A stretch of 64,000 nt of DNA, taken from assembly GCF_045038035.1 (NCBI RefSeq), contig NZ_CP173427.1, forward strand, positions 682,001 through 746,000. Reading direction: 5' to 3'. The position numbers and the translations under genes are program-made. Below the pieces are notes generated by a model, which did not search any database, was not told where the DNA came from, and saw only the letters and a program-made list of their open reading frames with translations. Positions 44,750-54,335 of this stretch are shown here, piece by piece (position 1 is the stretch's first letter; each line of letters begins with the position of its first letter). This DNA comes from Paenibacillus_F chitinolyticus_A (GTDB lineage Bacteria; Bacillota; Bacilli; Paenibacillales; NBRC-103111).

Positions 44750-46294
44750 ATGGATATCCAAAAAACACACGAATTAATTGTCGTTTTAGACTTCGGCGGG
44801 CAGTACAATCAGCTGATCGCCAGACGCATTCGCGACCTTGGCGTTTACAGCGAATTGCTCCCTTACAATACTTCGGCGGACAAAATCCGCGAACTGAACC
44901 CGAAAGGGATCGTTTTCTCGGGCGGACCGGTCAGCGTATACGGAGAAGGATCTCCGGTCGTAGACCCTGGTGTGTATGATCTCGGCATTCCGATCATGGG
45001 AATTTGCTATGGCATGCAGATGATTGCGCACCAGTTGAACGGTAAAGTAGAACGCGCCGTTACGCGCGAATACGGCAAATCGGAAGTTGAATTCCAGTCT
45101 CACAGCCGTCTTGCGAAGAACCTTGATTCCAAGCAAGTGGTTTGGATGAGCCACGGAGACCACGTCTGCGATCTGCCGGAAGGCTTCGTTCTTGACGCAA
45201 GTACCGAAACTTGTCCGATCGCGGCGATGAGCCACCCGGATAAAAACATCGTGGCCGTACAGTTCCACCCGGAAGTCCGTCACTCGGCGCAAGGCAACGA
45301 AATGATCCGCAACTTCATCTTCGACATTTGCGGCTGTACGGGCGACTGGAGCATGGAAAGCTTCATCGAAGACACGATCCGCGATATCCGCGAACAAGTC
45401 GGCGACCGTAAAGTTCTTTGCGCACTCAGCGGCGGCGTAGATTCCTCCGTTGTAGCCATTTTGATCCACAAAGCGATCGGAGATCAATTGACCTGCATGT
45501 TCATCGACCACGGCCTGCTCCGTAAGGACGAAGCCGAGAGCGTAATGGAGACCTTTGTTGGCAAGTTCGATATGCACGTTGTCAAAATCGACGCGCGCGA
45601 CCGCTTCCTCGGCAAACTGGCCGGAGTAAGCGATCCCGAGCAGAAGCGTAAAATCATCGGCAACGAGTTTATCCGCGTTTTCGAAGAAGAATCCGCACAG
45701 CTGGGCGATTTCGCTTTCCTCGCTCAAGGTACGCTGTACACGGATATTGTCGAGAGCGGTACGGCAACGGCTCACACAATCAAATCTCACCACAACGTAG
45801 GCGGACTTCCCGAAGATATGAAGTTCCAGCTTGTCGAGCCTCTTAAGGCGCTCTTCAAGGACGAAGTGCGCAAAGTAGGCGAAGAATGCGGACTTCCGGG
45901 CGCCATCGTATGGCGTCAGCCGTTCCCGGGCCCGGGTCTTGCGATTCGTGTTCTGGGCGAAGTGACGGAAGAGAAGCTGAAAATCGTCCGCGATTCCGAC
46001 GCGATCCTTCGCGAAGAGATCGCCAAAGCCGGCCTCGACCGCGAGATCTGGCAGTACTTCACGGCTCTTCCTAACATGAAGAGCGTAGGCGTTATGGGCG
46101 ATGCCCGGACATACTCTTACACAGTAGGTATCCGTGCCGTTACATCCATCGACGGAATGACGGCCGACTGGGCGCGTATTCCTTGGGACGTCCTGGAGAA
46201 AATCTCCGTACGGATCGTCAACGAAGTGGATAACGTCAACCGTATCGTCTACGACGTAACCTCGAAACCCCCTGCAACGATCGAGTGGGAATAA
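44750..46294 (+). CDS. guaA: GMP synthase (glutamine-hydrolysing)
   Basis: 514 residues. N-terminal glutamine amidotransferase domain (about 5-195) with nucleophile Cys86 in GICYGMQ, then the ATP pyrophosphatase domain with LSGGVDSSV and the dimerisation domain ending KPPATIEWE. It aminates XMP to GMP. The ATG at 44750 follows GGAGGCGG. A 38-nt segment of its 3' part (46167-46204) recurs, nearly identical, at 47293-47330. Confidence 0.98.
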   Translation: MDIQKTHELIVVLDFGGQYNQLIARRIRDLGVYSELLPYNTSADKIRELNPKGIVFSGGPVSVYGEGSPVVDPGVYDLGIPIMGICYGMQMIAHQLNGKVERAVTREYGKSEVEFQSHSRLAKNLDSKQVVWMSHGDHVCDLPEGFVLDASTETCPIAAMSHPDKNIVAVQFHPEVRHSAQGNEMIRNFIFDICGCTGDWSMESFIEDTIRDIREQVGDRKVLCALSGGVDSSVVAILIHKAIGDQLTCMFIDHGLLRKDEAESVMETFVGKFDMHVVKIDARDRFLGKLAGVSDPEQKRKIIGNEFIRVFEEESAQLGDFAFLAQGTLYTDIVESGTATAHTIKSHHNVGGLPEDMKFQLVEPLKALFKDEVRKVGEECGLPGAIVWRQPFPGPGLAIRVLGEVTEEKLKIVRDSDAILREEIAKAGLDREIWQYFTALPNMKSVGVMGDARTYSYTVGIRAVTSIDGMTADWARIPWDVLEKISVRIVNEVDNVNRIVYDVTSKPPATIEWE

Positions 46295-46547
46295 ACTAGG
46301 AACATTTAATATCGTTAATCGCCTGGAGGCCTTGTTACATAAGGGCTTCCAGCGGTGACGGTGTTGAAAGTTCACGTACACTTGCAACAATAGAGTGCTA
46401 AAAATTACTCTCTTTTATCTGCGTTGTTTAGCAAATAGAAGGGAGTATTTTTTATGACCCAAATTAAAGAACTTATGGCTTTCCATCTTTGGCGCAACCA
46501 ATATGCCGTTCAGACGTCTAAGGTTAGTAAGGATAAATTCGAGAGGA

Positions 46548-47273
46548 ATGATGATGATGAAAAAGTCTGTTTTTGCTGCTGCGCTGCTGTCCGGCGTTAT
46601 GTTCGGAGGGGCTGTAGGTGCTTACGCGGCCAGCAATCTGGAGGAAATACGCGCTTACCTGAACCACGGCATCTCCTTCGAAATTAAGGGCAACGCTTGG
46701 ATTCCTGCTGATTCCAGCGGAACGCCGGCACCACCGATCACCTATGACGGGACAACCTATTTGCCGCTTCGTGTCATTGCTAACGCCTTGGATGTCCCTG
46801 TCGATTATGATGCCTCAACGAATAAAGTGCTGCTTGGACAAATGCTGGACGGCGTCGGTCATGATTCGCCGCTTGTTCCTGTTACTTATTCCGAGGCACA
46901 GTTGAAAGCCATCAACCATACCTTCTCCTATCCCCCGGTTCTTCCCGAACGGATCGTTCAGGGCGACGTATTTCAAGAGGCTAGCTGCACAGAAGACACG
47001 TGTACGCTTCGCTATAAGCATCTGGGGATCGGGGAGTCTCAGAGAGACTATTCGGACCCCGAACAAATCGAGAAGCAGGTCACCTTGTCGAACGGAGTAA
47101 AGGCATCCTGGCTTAAACAGGGCAGCCTGTATTTCAAAGTCGGCGATGTGTATGTCAACCTCAGTACCCGAGACTATTCGTTGAGCGACGCACAGATCGA
47201 GAAAATCGGAGCAACCATGGTTCAGAGTCCGGTTGAAAAGGGTACGAATAGCGCAGCCGCTTCGTTGGATTAG
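46548..47273 (+). CDS. Secreted stalk-domain protein of unknown function
   Basis: 241 residues from the first of four consecutive ATG codons (46548, 46551, 46554, 46557), which follow AGAGGA closely; 46554 or 46557 has the better spacing. A signal peptide (about 1-30) is followed by a short stalk domain like the copper amine oxidase N-terminal domain (ITYDGTTYLPLRVIANALD) and a C-terminal region with one CTEDTC cysteine pair. It probably sits on the cell surface. The unit between guaA and the duplicated guaA segment looks inserted. Confidence 0.82.
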   Translation: MMMMKKSVFAAALLSGVMFGGAVGAYAASNLEEIRAYLNHGISFEIKGNAWIPADSSGTPAPPITYDGTTYLPLRVIANALDVPVDYDASTNKVLLGQMLDGVGHDSPLVPVTYSEAQLKAINHTFSYPPVLPERIVQGDVFQEASCTEDTCTLRYKHLGIGESQRDYSDPEQIEKQVTLSNGVKASWLKQGSLYFKVGDVYVNLSTRDYSLSDAQIEKIGATMVQSPVEKGTNSAAASLD

Positions 47274-47292
47274 AGCGGCTTTATCTGCGAAT

Positions 47293-47330
47293 ACTGGGCC
47301 CGTATTCCTTGGGACGTCCTGGGGAAAATC
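47293..47330 (+). repeat. Near-identical copy of a guaA segment
   Basis: These 38 nt match guaA coding positions 46167-46204 at 36 of 38 bases, in the same orientation, just after the stalk-protein gene. One of the two differences (G to C) turns GGGCGCG into GGGCCCG and completes the hairpin described at 47296-47347. Confidence 0.85.
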
Positions 47331-47347
47331 GGGCCCCGGCCTTTTTT
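47296..47347 (+). terminator. Terminator built on the guaA-derived repeat
   Basis: GGGCCCG (47296-47302) pairs with CGGGCCC (47330-47336); TTCC/GGGGAA can extend the stem. A T run (47342-47347) follows after CGGCC. It ends the stalk-protein gene. Confidence 0.65.
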
Positions 47348-47484
47348 ATCACCTCCGTTCCTCTCCCCCTTACATGGAAAAAATCCCGAACATTAACTCT
47401 TTTTTGCCAGTTAAATATTCGTCATTCCGTATTGACAAGATCCGATTCGCTTACTAGAATGAAGAAGAATAACAAAATTGAATG

Positions 47485-47555
47485 CTTTTCGTATAATTCC
47501 GGGGATTGGCCCGGAAGTTTCTACGAGGTCACCGTAATGATCTGGCTACGAAAAG
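47485..47555 (+). ncRNA. Purine (guanine-type) riboswitch aptamer of pbuG
   Basis: P1 CTTTTCGTA (47485-47493) pairs with TACGAAAAG (47547-47555). P2 CCGGG/CCCGG encloses loop GATTGG; J2/3 is AAGTTTCTACG; P3 AGGTCA/TGATCT encloses CCGTAA. The discriminating base (position 74) is C, so guanine or hypoxanthine is expected rather than adenine. Both kissing loops are one base shorter than usual and position 73 is G, not A. It precedes a purine permease. Confidence 0.88.
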
Positions 47556-47686
47556 AACGTGCAGCCCAGCGGCCTTTGGCGCCTCTTTTTGAAATGGACG
47601 ATCGCGAATTTGCTCCGGCAAATTAGGGAAGTTTATTTCCAAAGGAAGTGACCGATGACCGTGGGAGCCGCTCTTTCTTGCAACCG

Positions 47687-47717
47687 GCCCAGGTGATAAA
47701 CGTCGCCCGGGCTTTTT
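47687..47717 (+). terminator. Terminator between the purine aptamer and pbuG
   Basis: GCCC (47687-47690) plus GGTGA pair with TCGCC plus GGGC (47709-47712), one mismatch and one G-T pair, then five T. This would be the off-switch of the riboswitch, about 130 nt after the aptamer. Confidence 0.65.
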
Positions 47718-47753
47718 GTTGTTCTCATCCAATTTAAGGGGGATTTCGTTGCA

Positions 47754-49160
47754 ATGGATCGTTTTTTTAGATTAAAGGAAAACGGCTCTAACGTACGGAC
47801 CGAAATTATGGCGGGTATCACCACGTTTATGGCAATGGCTTACGTGCTGGTGATTAACCCGAACATCTTGACCGCTTTCGGCAAAACAGGCATGGAGTGG
47901 TATCCCGTATTTCTCGCGACCGCTCTGGCCGCCGGTATTTTTACCATCGCCATGGGTCTGTTCGTGAACTTTCCGGTCGCTCTGGCGCCGGGTATGGGAC
48001 TTAACGCGTACTTTGCGACTGTCGTGGTATCCACCGCTTCCACCAACAACCCGATTACTTGGCAGATGGCTCTGACCGCCGTCTTTATCTCGGGGATCAT
48101 TTTTATCATTCTGACCATTACAAGACTGCGGCAAATGCTGCTCGTCGCGATTCCGGACGGAATCAAGCACGCGATTACAGTCGGGATCGGTCTTTTTATC
48201 ACCATCGTGGGGTTGAAAAATACCGGCCTTATGACAATTGCGGCTGAAACCGTTAACGATATTCCTAAAGGCCAGTTTACACCGCTTAAGGGCTTCGAAA
48301 CCGTTATTGAGCTGGGCAGCTTTAAAAGCCCGGACGTGATCATGGCTTTGATCGGCCTCGTCCTGATTTCCGTTCTGATGGTGCTCCGCGTACGTGGTGC
48401 GATTTTGTTCGGTATTTTGGGCACGACGATTATCGCTCTTCTGATGGGATACGTCGACCTTAGCTCGCTGAACAATCCGCAAACACCTTGGATTCCGGAC
48501 CTTGGCCAGCTTAACTTCTGGGAGTTTGATTTTGCCGGTATTATGGGCGTCGGCATCGTATCGGTCATCGTAACCTTTACTTTCGTCGAAATGTTCGACA
48601 CGTTCGGTACGCTTGTAGGTACGGCGAACCGTGCCGGCATCATGAAAAACAAAGAAGAAGGCAACAAGCGCGTCGGTAAAGCGATGTTCGTCGATGCTTT
48701 TGCGGTGAGCGGCGGCGCCATGCTGGGTACCAGCACCGTAACTGCTTATGTGGAAAGCTCCGCCGGTGTAGCGGAAGGCGGCCGTACCGGTCTGACTTCG
48801 CTCACGACGGGCATCCTGTTCATTCTCGCTCTGTTCTTTGCGCCGATTATCGCTTTGATTCCGGGTTCCGCGACAGGCGCGGCCCTCATCGTCGTAGGCG
48901 TTCTGATGATGCAGTCGGTACGTGACATCGACTTCCAGGATCTCGTGATCGGGATTCCGGCGTTTCTGACCATCACGTTCATGCCTTTCACTTACAGCAT
49001 TGCCAACGGTATCTCTCTTGGTATCGTAGGTTATGTCATTCTGGCGGTTATTTCTCAGCTGAGCAGCCGCGTTGAAAAGAAACACAGCATTCACTGGCTC
49101 ATGTGGGTATTGTTCGTCCTCGTTATCGCGCGCTACGTGTTTATCGGCGTGAGCGGTTAA
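47754..49160 (+). CDS. pbuG: Guanine/hypoxanthine permease, PbuG-like
   Basis: 468 residues, 12 or more membrane segments, AzgA-type nucleobase permease. The N terminus RFFRLKENGSNVRTEIMAGI and the motif APGMGLNAYF are close to Bacillus PbuG; VEMFDTFGTLVGTANRAG carries the family substrate-site residues. It imports hypoxanthine and guanine. The purine riboswitch at 47485 gives feedback. AAGGGGG precedes the ATG. PbuO, a paralogue, cannot be excluded. Confidence 0.93.
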   Translation: MDRFFRLKENGSNVRTEIMAGITTFMAMAYVLVINPNILTAFGKTGMEWYPVFLATALAAGIFTIAMGLFVNFPVALAPGMGLNAYFATVVVSTASTNNPITWQMALTAVFISGIIFIILTITRLRQMLLVAIPDGIKHAITVGIGLFITIVGLKNTGLMTIAAETVNDIPKGQFTPLKGFETVIELGSFKSPDVIMALIGLVLISVLMVLRVRGAILFGILGTTIIALLMGYVDLSSLNNPQTPWIPDLGQLNFWEFDFAGIMGVGIVSVIVTFTFVEMFDTFGTLVGTANRAGIMKNKEEGNKRVGKAMFVDAFAVSGGAMLGTSTVTAYVESSAGVAEGGRTGLTSLTTGILFILALFFAPIIALIPGSATGAALIVVGVLMMQSVRDIDFQDLVIGIPAFLTITFMPFTYSIANGISLGIVGYVILAVISQLSSRVEKKHSIHWLMWVLFVLVIARYVFIGVSG

Positions 49161-49178
49161 TGGTTTGAAAAGTTCCGG

Positions 49179-49214
49179 ACCGGCCTCGGATTAATCCGAT
49201 TGGCCGGTTTTTTT
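49179..49214 (+). terminator. Terminator of pbuG
   Basis: ACCGGCC (49179-49185) and GGCCGGT (49202-49208), with an inner CGGAT/ATCCG stem, then T to 49214. The AT-rich spacer on to 49445 shows no further gene. Confidence 0.92.
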
Positions 49215-49445
49215 GCGGCGATTTACTTGATTTTATTTTCACTATTTCCAAAATTTGATAGATCGTATATACTAGGTTTTGTGCCTTTGTTTTTCCTCAT
49301 CTCCCTCCCGCTCGTCCCTCTAACTCCTTTCGTGTCCTTTTTTATCTCTTCCATTGCTGTGCCCCTAAAGCTATTTGGTTTACTCTCCATGTTTGTATTT
49401 GCTGTGCCTGATCCTACTATTTAACGTGTGAAAAGAGGTTTTTTA

Positions 49446-50720
49446 ATGGTGTTTCTCAGAAAAAACAAAAGGTTTCGGGGAGCTGCCATCTTATTTGGGA
49501 CGGCCGCTTTACTCCTGCATGAGGATGCAAAAGCAGTTGGCCTTACGACAGAGATTGCCGCAGCTGCTCCGGTCCGGACTTTTAGCGATGTAGGGGGGCA
49601 CTGGGCCGAATCGCTTATCCGCAAGGCAGCCGAGCTTAACCTCGTACAAGGATACGGCGACGGCACCTTTCACCCGGACGGCAAAATTACGCGTGCCGAA
49701 TTCGCGGCAATGCTGAACCGGGCTACAAAGCAGAAAACGGACACTACAGCGGCAGAGCACTCCCTGTCCGGCTTGCAAAACCACTGGAGCCAAGCGGAGG
49801 TGAACAAGCTTGCTGTTCTCGGCTTTATAGACCAGGGGGACTATAAGGACGGCTTTTCACCCGACCGGGAGCTGACGCGCTACGAGATGATCAAATGGAT
49901 TTCATCGGGCCTCGCCCAATCGGAACCAAGCTTTAAACAGGCTATGGAGGACACGAAGGGGACCCTGCTGCCGACCCCCGAAACTTACAAAGGAGGCATT
50001 GCCAGCGACCAGATTCCTTATGTGGCGCTTGTAAAGGGGACCGGTATCGTAGACGGATTTGAAGACAGCACCTTCCGGCTTGCCCAAACTACCACTAGGG
50101 CGGAAGTTTCCGCCATTTTGATGCGTTTTATGGAGGTAGAAGGCAACAAAGCCGAACAATACAAGGCGCTTAACGAGCTTAGAGAGGTTGGGCTGACGGG
50201 GTCTAATGTACTTTCTATAACAAAATATTTATACTCTAAAAATTATAGTAATGAGGAAGCAAGCTTCGATAAAATCCGGAACAAAGAGATAACTCTAAAA
50301 AATAATATCGCAACAATGAAAGTTAAAAGAATTATATTTATTGATACGATCGACACAAATGCTTCAGGTGTATACGCCCAAATGTTCTTAGATCAAGTTG
50401 AAAAGTACCAAAATAACAGGTATATTGCTGTTTCTGAAATTTCGATTATCTCAAATTTAGATAAAATTGATCCAAACACCTTAGCTAATGGAATGGGAAA
50501 TGGCATTACATCTGCCACCCGTTTAAGTGAGCTTTCGGCTACACGATATGGGATTCCAACAATACCCTTATTATCTGCTGGCTTTTTCCAAAAAGGAGTT
50601 GAAAAATCAGTCTGGGTTCTTCAAACAATGCCTAAAATACCGCCAAACAATAGAGAGTACATCTCTTATAGTTTGACAACAAACTCCGGAGAAAACGGTG
50701 GGATAATTTTAAGAAAATAA
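49446..50720 (+). CDS. SLH-domain cell-surface protein
   Basis: 424 residues. A short signal-like N terminus, then three SLH repeats (about 40-88, 100-150 and 165-225; FSDVGGHWAE, GYGDGTFHPDG and GFEDSTFRL mark them) that bind pyruvylated wall polymer. The last 180 residues have no recognised domain and are encoded by distinctly AT-rich DNA from about 50195 on. The ATG at 49446 follows AAAGAGG; an upstream GTG lies within that site. The next gene starts 16 nt after its stop, so the pair is an operon. Confidence 0.85.
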   Translation: MVFLRKNKRFRGAAILFGTAALLLHEDAKAVGLTTEIAAAAPVRTFSDVGGHWAESLIRKAAELNLVQGYGDGTFHPDGKITRAEFAAMLNRATKQKTDTTAAEHSLSGLQNHWSQAEVNKLAVLGFIDQGDYKDGFSPDRELTRYEMIKWISSGLAQSEPSFKQAMEDTKGTLLPTPETYKGGIASDQIPYVALVKGTGIVDGFEDSTFRLAQTTTRAEVSAILMRFMEVEGNKAEQYKALNELREVGLTGSNVLSITKYLYSKNYSNEEASFDKIRNKEITLKNNIATMKVKRIIFIDTIDTNASGVYAQMFLDQVEKYQNNRYIAVSEISIISNLDKIDPNTLANGMGNGITSATRLSELSATRYGIPTIPLLSAGFFQKGVEKSVWVLQTMPKIPPNNREYISYSLTTNSGENGGIILRK

Positions 50721-50735
50721 TTTAAAACGAAAGGA

Positions 50736-53700
50736 ATGGTTCTAATTCTTCAAAGAATTTTATTGGCTATATCTATCTTACTATTAATAACTTCAACAAA
50801 TTCATTCTCCGAGGTGAAGGCTGCCATTCAACCACCACCCAAAATACAAAAGTCGAGTCCTAAAATTATATATTCAGAACCACGAATAGCTACTCCTGGA
50901 GTTTATTGGTATCAATTGGATGCGGGTGGTTTTAGAGTGGACTATTCAGGTGGGCGAAGTGATGTAGGGTGGAATGGAGATTGTTACAATCCAAGACCAG
51001 CGTATACTGAAATACCTGATGATGTTAATCTTTCTAAATGGGCGGCTCAGATCTGGAAAGATGAAAGAGGGAAAATCATTCAGGCTGAAAACATTATTAA
51101 ACCACATTTGGATACGGTAGAATATGAACCTAGTAATTCATACGATCCAGCTAATACAAAGCCAGATATAACCGGCAAAGAAACTGCGTTGATTAGAACC
51201 AATACTGGAGGCAACAAAATTCCTACATATCTTGAGGAATTTATGAAGAGACCAAATGGATGTCCCAAAATGATTGTTGAATATGACACTCCTGTAATCA
51301 TCACCTGGGCAGGAGACATCTACGAAGAAAAAGAAATCACCGTAGTGCCCGACTCGTCCATTTCCGTAGGTCAAAAAGTTCAGCTCCAGGCAAACGTCAA
51401 AACTAAAGATTGGGGAGCGAGTGACTGGGGAAAGGAATATGACGTTGCCACCCGAACAACCGAAACCACGTGGAAATCTGAGGACGAAACCATCGCGATC
51501 GTGAATGCTTCCGGACAAGTTCAAGGAAAGAAGGCCGGCAAGGTTAAGGTAAGAGCCATTTGGGATAACGGCGATTACCGCATCTCGGATGCTGCTGAAA
51601 TTACGGTTACGACAGACCCCGGCCTTGTCATCAATCTCCCGAAGCCCGAATTCTGCACCTCTGACTCCTCTCCACAGCAGGCGGAAGCCATATTGACTAA
51701 ACCGGACGGCACCTCTTGGCCCCTCCAAAAACACGATAAACTTACTTGGACCAGTTCCAATCCCTCCATCGCAGTCATTGACCAAACCGGCAAAATCACC
51801 CTGAAAGCAGCAGCAGGAGCAACGGAAATCACGGCTCATTTCAAAGATGATCTTCAGCATCTGGATGAAAAGAAATCGGTCACGCTGACGGTAAAAGATT
51901 GCGGCTCCTCAGGCGGAGGAAACCCCGGCACGGGAAATCCTCAACCTCCCGGAGGAATCAACGGATGCAGTCCGGTGATCAACCCGCCGGCTAAAGGCCT
52001 CACGCAAAGTGGCTACTCGATGGACCCCCAAGCAAGCGGAATGCTCCGTGCCGACAGGCGCGGTGCCGAAACCTACAACGTCCTCGAAGGAATCCCCACT
52101 TCCGAAAGCCTTTACGCCAATGTACAAAGCATCCACTACCTCTTTCAGAACAAATTCACCAATATGACCGGAGAGGTCACCTACAACGTCCCCGTCACGA
52201 AAACATATCTATGGACCGTTCCTGTTCCTCCGCCCGGTGTTCCGATCCCCATGAGCCAGACAGTTACCCAAACGATGACCGTCAAGCGTCCTTACGGCTA
52301 CTGGCAAATAGATAATTTGGAAATTTACCGGCCCGGGCAGGCGCGACTCGGCAACTATGCTCTTGGCGGGTACGGCGGTTCGGTTACCTTGGACGCTAAA
52401 AATTACACACCTCCCGTTATAACAAGCACAAATAAAGACGACGTATCCTCTCATGTACAACCCTCGAACTGCAATTCCGTAAACCTGGGTACCGGCGGAG
52501 GCCCGCCTGCGAACGAGACCGGCTTGTTTCAAGCTGCTGCGGAAGCTGCGGTCGGCGCTAACAAAGTTAGCAACGACCTTCTTGTGTTCAACGGGGTCAC
52601 GCTGATGGACAACCGGATTCACGACGCCGCGGCTCCACTGCCCAAGCCTATTCCGGAGCCTGCCAGGTTAGGTGCGGATACTTTTTACGGGACCGGCTAT
52701 ATGATCAGCAAAACACTGGCCAACCGGCAGGCCCAGCCCACAACCGGAACAATCGCGTACACGCTTCTCCCGGGGAATGTTAAAGGAGGGGCGGACAAAA
52801 CCTTCGACATCCCCGGAATCAATCCCGTCACGGTTCACACGCCGGTCATTATGGTGCCTTCGGTTTCCGACGATCAGGCGCATAATCAGAAAACGACGCC
52901 AGCGTATGACCGCTCAGCGCTGATCCTTGACCGTCCTTTTAGCGTAACCGTACCCACAACGGGTCCGCACCGCGACATCCCGGGTTACGGAATTCGTGAT
53001 TATGCCAAGTACACCAGGCAGAAACAAGTGTGGTTTCCGTTTGACACTTACGACGCATCTATGAAATTCATACCGAAGCAAACTTGGATCGACATACCGG
53101 TAGGACAATTGTCTGCCACGTTTTACATGCCTGTATGGGTCGACGAAGGTCCTTATAGCGTTCTTTTTCGCTCTATTGCGGAAAATACTCCGGCTTCGTT
53201 TACGACAGAACCGCAGGCTAACCTAACCTTGAGCAATCATGTTGCCACTGATACGGTTCCGGTCGATGTGATCGGACGTCTCTATGATTTTAAAGTGACG
53301 GACATCGCAGATTACAACTGGGAAAACGTGTTTCGTACGGTTAAAGGCAGTGCGGCACACACGGGAACGAAATATTGGATAGGGGAGAAAGGTATCGACG
53401 GTCAACCGCGGCCGACGGGCTATCCCTTCATTCTTCCGATTCATCCGGGAAGCCACCCCGAAGCGGGGTATAAGAACATTTCGGTTAAAACAGGCTATCA
53501 TATTAAGTTTGATCTCAAGACCAAGGGCAATATGTTCGGTTCGGACGATGGTGTGCGGATTACGCCTGCTTTCTATTTCATCTCTAATGAAGACGGCAAA
53601 AGGCAGCCCGTTGATTTGTATTATCATGCCGATAACAAACCTTTTGTCCGTATCGGTTCCGCGCAGGACCAGGAAAAGCGTTTTGTCGTATTAAACGACC

Positions 53701-54293
53701 GGCTTCGCAATTTGAGAGCGCCGGAGCTTGAGCAGACGGCAGGGTACCTTTTTGACCAGGCTCCGGGTTCTTTCACGAACCGGGCGGCATTTACGGCCGA
53801 CTATATAATGAAAGCGGCCAAGCCGACCTGGGTGGGGACTTATCATTGGCTCATTTTGCCCCGGCAAGTTCGGACTTTTATTGGGGAGACGCAAAACGTT
53901 CCGGCTGGGGTTGATAGAGCCAGGGCCCTCGCTTCCGATCAAAAATGGTACGGGGAGTACAGCCTGCCCGCAGCGGTCTATGCCGTACCGAAAGGAACCG
54001 ACCTCGCCGTCTATGGCCGGAAACAAACGCTCGACGACCGGTCACCCGTCTTTTTGCGGAACGGCTACATTGTCGTGAATTTCAATATTGAGAGCATTAG
54101 AGGAGGAGACGTAAACAGGCCACATTTGCAATATATCCATGGCCCATTGAATAACCAGTGGCAGATGGAGGGGGGCGTGGGGAGCATTACCGGCACCAAG
54201 GGACAATCATTCCCGGTGATGGACGGAGACGTCGTTTTTTATCATGGAGACCTTTCAAGCTATGATGATTTCGGCTCTAACGGTACCCATTAA
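50736..54293 (+). CDS. Large secreted BIG2-domain protein of unknown function
   Basis: 1185 residues. Signal peptide (about 1-28), an AT-rich-coded N-terminal region to about residue 190, two BIG2-like immunoglobulin folds (about 195-290, with ETTWKSEDETIAIVN; and 320-390, with LTWTSSNPSIAVID), a Gly/Pro linker (about 395-412), then about 770 residues with no family I can name with confidence (possibly DUF5704). Probably a surface or secreted structural protein partnered with the SLH protein before it. AAAGGA abuts the ATG with no gap, so the real start may differ; an ATT nine bases on is conceivable. Confidence 0.8.
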   Translation: MVLILQRILLAISILLLITSTNSFSEVKAAIQPPPKIQKSSPKIIYSEPRIATPGVYWYQLDAGGFRVDYSGGRSDVGWNGDCYNPRPAYTEIPDDVNLSKWAAQIWKDERGKIIQAENIIKPHLDTVEYEPSNSYDPANTKPDITGKETALIRTNTGGNKIPTYLEEFMKRPNGCPKMIVEYDTPVIITWAGDIYEEKEITVVPDSSISVGQKVQLQANVKTKDWGASDWGKEYDVATRTTETTWKSEDETIAIVNASGQVQGKKAGKVKVRAIWDNGDYRISDAAEITVTTDPGLVINLPKPEFCTSDSSPQQAEAILTKPDGTSWPLQKHDKLTWTSSNPSIAVIDQTGKITLKAAAGATEITAHFKDDLQHLDEKKSVTLTVKDCGSSGGGNPGTGNPQPPGGINGCSPVINPPAKGLTQSGYSMDPQASGMLRADRRGAETYNVLEGIPTSESLYANVQSIHYLFQNKFTNMTGEVTYNVPVTKTYLWTVPVPPPGVPIPMSQTVTQTMTVKRPYGYWQIDNLEIYRPGQARLGNYALGGYGGSVTLDAKNYTPPVITSTNKDDVSSHVQPSNCNSVNLGTGGGPPANETGLFQAAAEAAVGANKVSNDLLVFNGVTLMDNRIHDAAAPLPKPIPEPARLGADTFYGTGYMISKTLANRQAQPTTGTIAYTLLPGNVKGGADKTFDIPGINPVTVHTPVIMVPSVSDDQAHNQKTTPAYDRSALILDRPFSVTVPTTGPHRDIPGYGIRDYAKYTRQKQVWFPFDTYDASMKFIPKQTWIDIPVGQLSATFYMPVWVDEGPYSVLFRSIAENTPASFTTEPQANLTLSNHVATDTVPVDVIGRLYDFKVTDIADYNWENVFRTVKGSAAHTGTKYWIGEKGIDGQPRPTGYPFILPIHPGSHPEAGYKNISVKTGYHIKFDLKTKGNMFGSDDGVRITPAFYFISNEDGKRQPVDLYYHADNKPFVRIGSAQDQEKRFVVLNDRLRNLRAPELEQTAGYLFDQAPGSFTNRAAFTADYIMKAAKPTWVGTYHWLILPRQVRTFIGETQNVPAGVDRARALASDQKWYGEYSLPAAVYAVPKGTDLAVYGRKQTLDDRSPVFLRNGYIVVNFNIESIRGGDVNRPHLQYIHGPLNNQWQMEGGVGSITGTKGQSFPVMDGDVVFYHGDLSSYDDFGSNGTH

Positions 54294-54335
54294 ACATTAA
54301 GGTAAGGTACACGATTGCCGGCAAAAAGAGGCAGA

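Noticed and set aside
46454..46687. 77-residue frame (starting MTQIKELMAF) with an AAGGGAG site, overlapping the stalk-protein gene
   Set aside because: After about 36 residues it becomes a frame-shifted shadow of the stalk gene, rich in Cys and Arg; the true signal peptide is in the other frame. Possibly a degenerate leader, but not supported as a gene.
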